Shown one piece after another: positions 60,534 through 64,000 of a stretch of DNA of 64,000 bases. The notes under the pieces were generated by a model. It did not search any database. It had not been told where the DNA came from and was given only the letters and a program-made list of their open reading frames with translations. The stretch is from Bacteroidales bacterium. Its GTDB lineage: Bacteria; Bacteroidota; Bacteroidia; Bacteroidales; Tenuifilaceae. Position 1 is the first letter of the stretch. Each line of letters starts with the position of its first letter. The stretch spans positions 156,106 to 220,105 of the forward strand of contig JABFRB010000022.1 in assembly GCA_013141385.1 (NCBI GenBank), in the 5' to 3' direction. The translations under genes and the position numbers were made by a program.

Positions 60534-61817
60534 ATGACTCAAAAATTCAAAACACCAATAGTTCCAATTACTATCCTTGCTGCGCTATTCTTTATATTCG
60601 GTTTTGCCACTTGGTTAAATGGTACGCTAATTCCTTACCTTAAAATTGCTTGCGAACTCAATACCTTTCAATCTACATTTGTTGCATTCGCATTTTACAT
60701 CTCCTATTTTGTAATGGCAATACCATCGTCATGGATATTAAGATTTACAGGGTTTAAAAAAGGTATGATGGTGGGCTTATTAGTAATGGCTGTTGGAGCA
60801 TTAATATTTATACCAGCTGCAAATACTCGTACCTATGGATTGTTCCTAACAGGGCTATTTGTTATTGGTACAGGATTATCTTTACTTCAAACAGCATCAA
60901 ATCCTTATATCACTATAATTGGGCCTATTGAAAGTGCTGCAAAAAGGATTAGCATAATGGGTATCTGCAACAAAGTTGCCGGTGTGCTTGCTCCTATAAT
61001 ATTGGGTGCTATAATTCTTTCTGATGCTGATACTCTTACCAAGGAACTCCAAGGGTTGGATTCAGCCGCTAGGGCAATTCGGCTTGATGAGATTGCAGCA
61101 AGGGTTATAAATCCATATATAATCATGGCAATAATCCTCACAGGTCTGGCATTGATGATAAGGTTATCGCCACTTCCAGAAATTGAAATGGAGCAAAATG
61201 AAAATGATAATCAAAAACCTGCGGAGGATAGAAAAAGTGTTTTCATGTACCCCAATCTTGTACTTGGCGTTATTGCAATTTTCTTATACGTTGGTGTAGA
61301 GGTAGTAGCAGGAGATACTCTTCCGTTGTATGGACAATCGCAGGGTATTGCACTTTCGGAGGCACGATACTTCACCTCTTTTACGTTAGCCGCTATGGTA
61401 ATTGGGTACATTATTGGAATTATAACAATCCCTAAATTCATATCTCAATCCAGAGCATTAGCCATTTCGGCTGGTACTGGAATTATTTTTAGTCTCTGCG
61501 CAATTTTCACAAATGGCTATACATCAGTTTTGTTTATCGCACTACTTGGTTTAGCCAATGCGCTTATGTGGCCTGCAATATGGCCTTTAGCAATACATGG
61601 TATTGGTAAATACACAAAAATTGGGTCTGCACTGCTGATTATGGGTATTGCCGGAGGTGCTGTATTTACGGTTCTTTGGGGTCGCCTATCGGTGATTCAG
61701 GCAATTGGACACCAACTGGCATATTGGATTATGATTCCATGCTACTTGTTTATACTCTACTACAGCATAAACGGGCATAGAATATTAAGTTGGAGAAAAC
61801 TTAGAGCTAAAAATTAG
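60534..61817 (+). CDS. FucP-family sugar:H+ symporter (MFS)
   Basis: The 427-residue protein has about 12 transmembrane segments. The FHS-family hallmarks are FFIFGFATWLNGTLIPYLKIACELNTFQSTFVAFAFYI in helices 1-2 and LFVIGTGLSLLQTASNPYITIIGP. GGAVFTVLWGRLSVI lies in the C-terminal half. Members import fucose, glucose or galactose with protons. The substrate here cannot be fixed; the Asn and Thr/Asn pattern after helix 1 fits glucose/galactose-type members. A short secreted protein follows 41 bp downstream, perhaps in the same operon. A TACTTTTA at 60496-60503 is one base off the -7 consensus. Confidence 0.88.
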   Translation: MTQKFKTPIVPITILAALFFIFGFATWLNGTLIPYLKIACELNTFQSTFVAFAFYISYFVMAIPSSWILRFTGFKKGMMVGLLVMAVGALIFIPAANTRTYGLFLTGLFVIGTGLSLLQTASNPYITIIGPIESAAKRISIMGICNKVAGVLAPIILGAIILSDADTLTKELQGLDSAARAIRLDEIAARVINPYIIMAIILTGLALMIRLSPLPEIEMEQNENDNQKPAEDRKSVFMYPNLVLGVIAIFLYVGVEVVAGDTLPLYGQSQGIALSEARYFTSFTLAAMVIGYIIGIITIPKFISQSRALAISAGTGIIFSLCAIFTNGYTSVLFIALLGLANALMWPAIWPLAIHGIGKYTKIGSALLIMGIAGGAVFTVLWGRLSVIQAIGHQLAYWIMIPCYLFILYYSINGHRILSWRKLRAKN

Positions 61818-61858
61818 TACCTACATTTGGTTATTGAGTTCGTTTTAAAACATAAAAA

Positions 61859-62380
61859 ATGAAAAAATTAAGATTCTCCCTAGCCTTAGCACTTATTCTA
61901 TTTGTACAATTATGTTGGGCTCAGCAGCCAAATAGTAAATGGGAAAAATGGAATTTTCTGATGGGAGAATGGGTTGGCGAAGGTAACGGGCAACCCGGTA
62001 AAGGGGGTGGATATTTCTCGTTTAATACCGATTTGGATGGAAATATTCTTGTACGCAAGAGTCACACAGAATTCCCTGCAACATCCGATAAGAAAGCCTC
62101 CGTTCATGACGATTTAATGTATATCTACACAGATTATACTGGGAATATCTCAAAAGCAATTTATTTTGATAATGAGGGTCATGTAATAAACTACTCGATA
62201 ACCTATTCGGAAAACTCAATAGTGTTAACAAGCGAAGCAATACAGAATGCTCCCAGATTTCGCCTTTCATACATTGTAATCGATAAGGATTCGGTTAATG
62301 TTCGGTTTGAATTTGCTCCACCTTCAAAACCCGATGATTTTAAAATCTATATCGAAGGGAAAAGTGTAAGGAAAAAGTAA
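61859..62380 (+). CDS. Secreted lipocalin-like (DUF1579-like) protein
   Basis: The 173-residue protein has a signal peptide (MKKLRFSLALALILFVQLCWAQ). Its N-terminus WEKWNFLMGEWVGEG resembles the WxxLxGxWxGEG start of DUF1579 and related calycin-like beta-barrels. The remainder is a run of beta strands (GGYFSFNTDLDGNILVRKSH; KAIYFDNEGHVINYSITYSE; SVNVRFEFAPPSK). This fold often binds small hydrophobic ligands, but no ligand can be named. It follows the sugar transporter closely and precedes a GNAT gene by 28 bp, all on one strand, so a short operon is likely. Confidence 0.72.
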   Translation: MKKLRFSLALALILFVQLCWAQQPNSKWEKWNFLMGEWVGEGNGQPGKGGGYFSFNTDLDGNILVRKSHTEFPATSDKKASVHDDLMYIYTDYTGNISKAIYFDNEGHVINYSITYSENSIVLTSEAIQNAPRFRLSYIVIDKDSVNVRFEFAPPSKPDDFKIYIEGKSVRKK

Positions 62381-62408
62381 CCCACAAACTATCCTAAATA
62401 CCATTCTC

Positions 62409-62894
62409 GTGATTAGAGAAATGAATGATACCGATGACTCCAGAGTACTCGAAATTTATAGCATGGGTATTGAAACGAGGAATGCGACGTTCGAAACATC
62501 TGTGCCAAGCTGGAAGGAATGGGACTCAAAGCATCTGAAGCATTCAAGATTTGTATATGTGGAAGATGGACTAATTCTAGGATGGATTGTCTTTTCTCAA
62601 GTATCATCTCGTTATGTTTATAGAGGGGTTGCCGAGGTGAGCATTTATGTCGATTTAAAATATGGAGGGAAAGGTATTGGCTCTAAACTAATGGAAACAG
62701 GCATAAAATCCTCCGAAGAAAATGGTATATGGACTATTCAATCGAGCGTATTTCCTGAAAATGCTGCAACTCTAAAGCTCCATCAAAAATTCGGTTTTAG
62801 AATTATTGGAAAACGTGAGCGAGTTGCCTCGCTTGATGGTACTTGGAGGGATACCATATTGCTTGAACGAAGAAGTAAAATTGTTGGGAATTAG
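62409..62894 (+). CDS. GNAT-family N-acetyltransferase (Pat-like)
   Basis: The 161-residue protein begins at GTG, as MIREMNDTDDSRVLEIYSMG is the conserved GNAT start. It carries the phosphinothricin-acetyltransferase-type pattern: ETRNATFETSVPSWKEWDSK, RYVYRGVAEVSIYVDLKYGGKGIGSKLMETGI with the Q/RxxGxG/A acetyl-CoA loop as YGGKGIGSKL, then VFPENAATLKLHQKFGFRIIG. Known relatives acetylate amino-acid-like compounds such as methionine sulfone, and resistance to phosphinothricin is a side activity. The gene is in a likely operon with the two upstream genes. Confidence 0.88.
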   Translation: MIREMNDTDDSRVLEIYSMGIETRNATFETSVPSWKEWDSKHLKHSRFVYVEDGLILGWIVFSQVSSRYVYRGVAEVSIYVDLKYGGKGIGSKLMETGIKSSEENGIWTIQSSVFPENAATLKLHQKFGFRIIGKRERVASLDGTWRDTILLERRSKIVGN

Positions 62895-62961
62895 TATAAT
62901 ATCTCTGTTTTGTTTTAATATAATAATGCGAATTTTAGAGTAGAAAAAAAGGCAAAAAACA

Positions 62962-63175
62962 CAATCAATAACTCCGCCATTTAAGACGGAGTAGATTGAG
63001 AAAGGGGAATAGGGCTTTAGCCCAACATCAATTAAATTAACTATTACAAAATAAAATGATACAATTATTTAATTAACTGAGAAAGTTGCTGAAATAAACA
63101 AACTAAAATCAAGGGCTAAAGCCCAGATAATTTAATGATTACAGCCTTCGCCTTAAAAGGTGGAGTTATTGATTC
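62962..63175. repeat. Fold-back element, about 214 bp, nested inverted repeats
   Basis: AATCAATAACTCCGCCATTTAAG at the left pairs with CCTTAAAAGGTGGAGTTATTGATT at the right. Further in, AATAGGGCTTTAGCCCAACATC pairs with ATCAAGGGCTAAAGCCCAGAT, each arm itself a small hairpin. It makes up most of the 326-bp gap 62895-63220 and has no ORF. Confidence 0.75.
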
Positions 63176-63220
63176 AACAATTAATTGACATAAGTAAATG
63201 TCTAACTTAATTTTATTTTC

Positions 63221-63787
63221 GTGAAAAAAACATTCGAAGATGTAGTTTTCGAAAAGATTCAACCTACCGATGGTTATAGCAATAAATACATTGGTTGTAC
63301 ATTCAAAAACTGTGATTTTTCCAACGTTAATTTTGGCATAGCCGAATTTATCGATTGTATATTCATCTCATGCAACCTAACAATGGCTAAGTTCGATAGC
63401 ACAACACTTAGCAGGGTTAAATTTGATGCTTGTAAACTATTTGGGGTCGATTTTAGTAAATGCTCCAAATTACTTTTCTCCGTATCATTTGAAAACTCAA
63501 TTTTGAACTACTCTCTCTTCTCCAGGAATGATTTAAAAAATACAGTATTCAATAGCTGTAAGCTAATTGAGACGAATTTTATTGAAACAAACCTCACATC
63601 GACAAAGTTTCTTAATTGCGATCTCGAAAAAGCGCTCTTTGATAGGACAAATCTTGAAAAAGCCGACTTTTCCACTTCTCAAAACTATACCATAAATCCT
63701 GAGTTGAATAAGCTCAAAAAGACCAAATTCTCAATGCCAGATGTTATTGGCCTTTTACGAGGTTTGGATATTATTATTCAAGAGTGA
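63221..63787 (+). CDS. Pentapeptide-repeat protein
   Basis: The 188-residue protein (GTG start) is built almost wholly of A(D/N)LxX-type pentapeptides with a Cys/Phe bias: CTFKNCDFSNVNFGIAEFID, FDSTTLSRVKFDACKLFGVD, NFIETNLTSTKFLNCDLEKA, RTNLEKADFSTSQNYTINPE. These fold into a right-handed quadrilateral beta-helix. The tail PELNKLKKTKFSMPDVIGLLRGLDI matches the C-terminal cap found in Qnr/McbG-like relatives that mimic DNA and protect gyrase. A gyrase role is possible but not shown. It follows the fold-back element and has no close partner. Confidence 0.87.
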   Translation: MKKTFEDVVFEKIQPTDGYSNKYIGCTFKNCDFSNVNFGIAEFIDCIFISCNLTMAKFDSTTLSRVKFDACKLFGVDFSKCSKLLFSVSFENSILNYSLFSRNDLKNTVFNSCKLIETNFIETNLTSTKFLNCDLEKALFDRTNLEKADFSTSQNYTINPELNKLKKTKFSMPDVIGLLRGLDIIIQE

Positions 63788-63978
63788 ATCCGTTCAAATA
63801 ATATCAACTTGGATTATCGTATATGTCCAAAGGAATGTTCTATAATTTATCTCTAATATTGGTATAATCATTTGATGATTTACTAATATTACTATTTTTG
63901 AGCATAAGGATATATATGATTTAACAAAGACAAGTCGTTTTAAAGATTTTTTCAATTTTGAAATTATAAGTTTTGAAT

Positions 63979-64000
63979 ATGGAAAACTTTCCAAAAATTG
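63979..64000 (+). CDS. Possible 5' end of a gene running off the window
   Basis: ATG at 63979 begins MENFPKI and stays open to the window end, but only seven codons are visible. There is no support beyond the open frame and the gap before it, so this may not be a gene. Confidence 0.15.

Overview
The window looks like a chromosomal segment of a Bacteroidota bacterium, most likely near Bacteroidales. The evidence is C-terminal sorting domains of the type IX secretion system on several secreted proteins, many lipoproteins with short signal peptides, Bacteroidetes-style promoters (TTTG and TAnnTTTG), few Shine-Dalgarno sites, AT-rich DNA, and intergenic gaps full of fold-back repeats. I see no rRNA, tRNA, CRISPR array, transposase or phage gene.

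Layout. 1-5.2 kb: tRNA-modifying TcdA, a two-component system with periplasmic cysteines, a divergent Cys-rich secreted protein, and a membrane polyferredoxin with a C-terminal metal-binding-like domain. 5.5-11.7 kb: a secreted S1/P1-nuclease-like protein and two M1 metallopeptidases. 12-14.9 kb: an accessory patch of three unknown genes, two of them a small membrane-protein pair bracketed by direct repeats. 15-24.8 kb: a MarR regulator, a nucleoside permease, secreted and outer-membrane proteins, a lipoprotein behind a perfect sigma-54 promoter match, a universal stress protein fused to DUF2007, a CatA-like acetyltransferase and RsgA. 24.8-28.2 kb: a 21-bp tandem array, then a TPR protein and a small upstream protein that share one unusual Asn/Gly-rich motif. 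This pair is my best candidate for an undescribed signalling or defence module.

28.4-42.3 kb: YccF, a metallopeptidase-like lipoprotein, a short MutS-like ATPase, a GH35 protein whose expected nucleophile Glu reads as Gln, TrmJ, and a TetR-TolC-MFP-RND efflux operon. 42.4-43.7 kb is a gene-free stretch packed with fold-back elements, palindromes and 41-bp tandem repeats. 43.7-52.2 kb: a TPR-DUF2971 protein, an isochorismatase-like hydrolase, an FtsX/MacB-type permease, a lipoprotein, a Schlafen/AlbA_2-type protein with possible recombination-site flanks, and a beta-barrel. 52.6-64 kb: a large secreted endonuclease I with FN3 and GEVED domains, a phosphofructokinase of PPi type, a third M1 peptidase, a deformylase-like protein, a FucP-family sugar transporter, a GNAT acetyltransferase and a pentapeptide-repeat protein.

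Much of the gene content fits polymer scavenging: secreted nucleases, peptidases and a galactosidase-like protein, with a nucleoside permease and a sugar permease for uptake. The accessory genes (TPR pair, TPR-DUF2971, AlbA_2 protein, repeat-flanked pair) lie beside repeats. All functional calls are from reading motifs by eye; no database search was possible.
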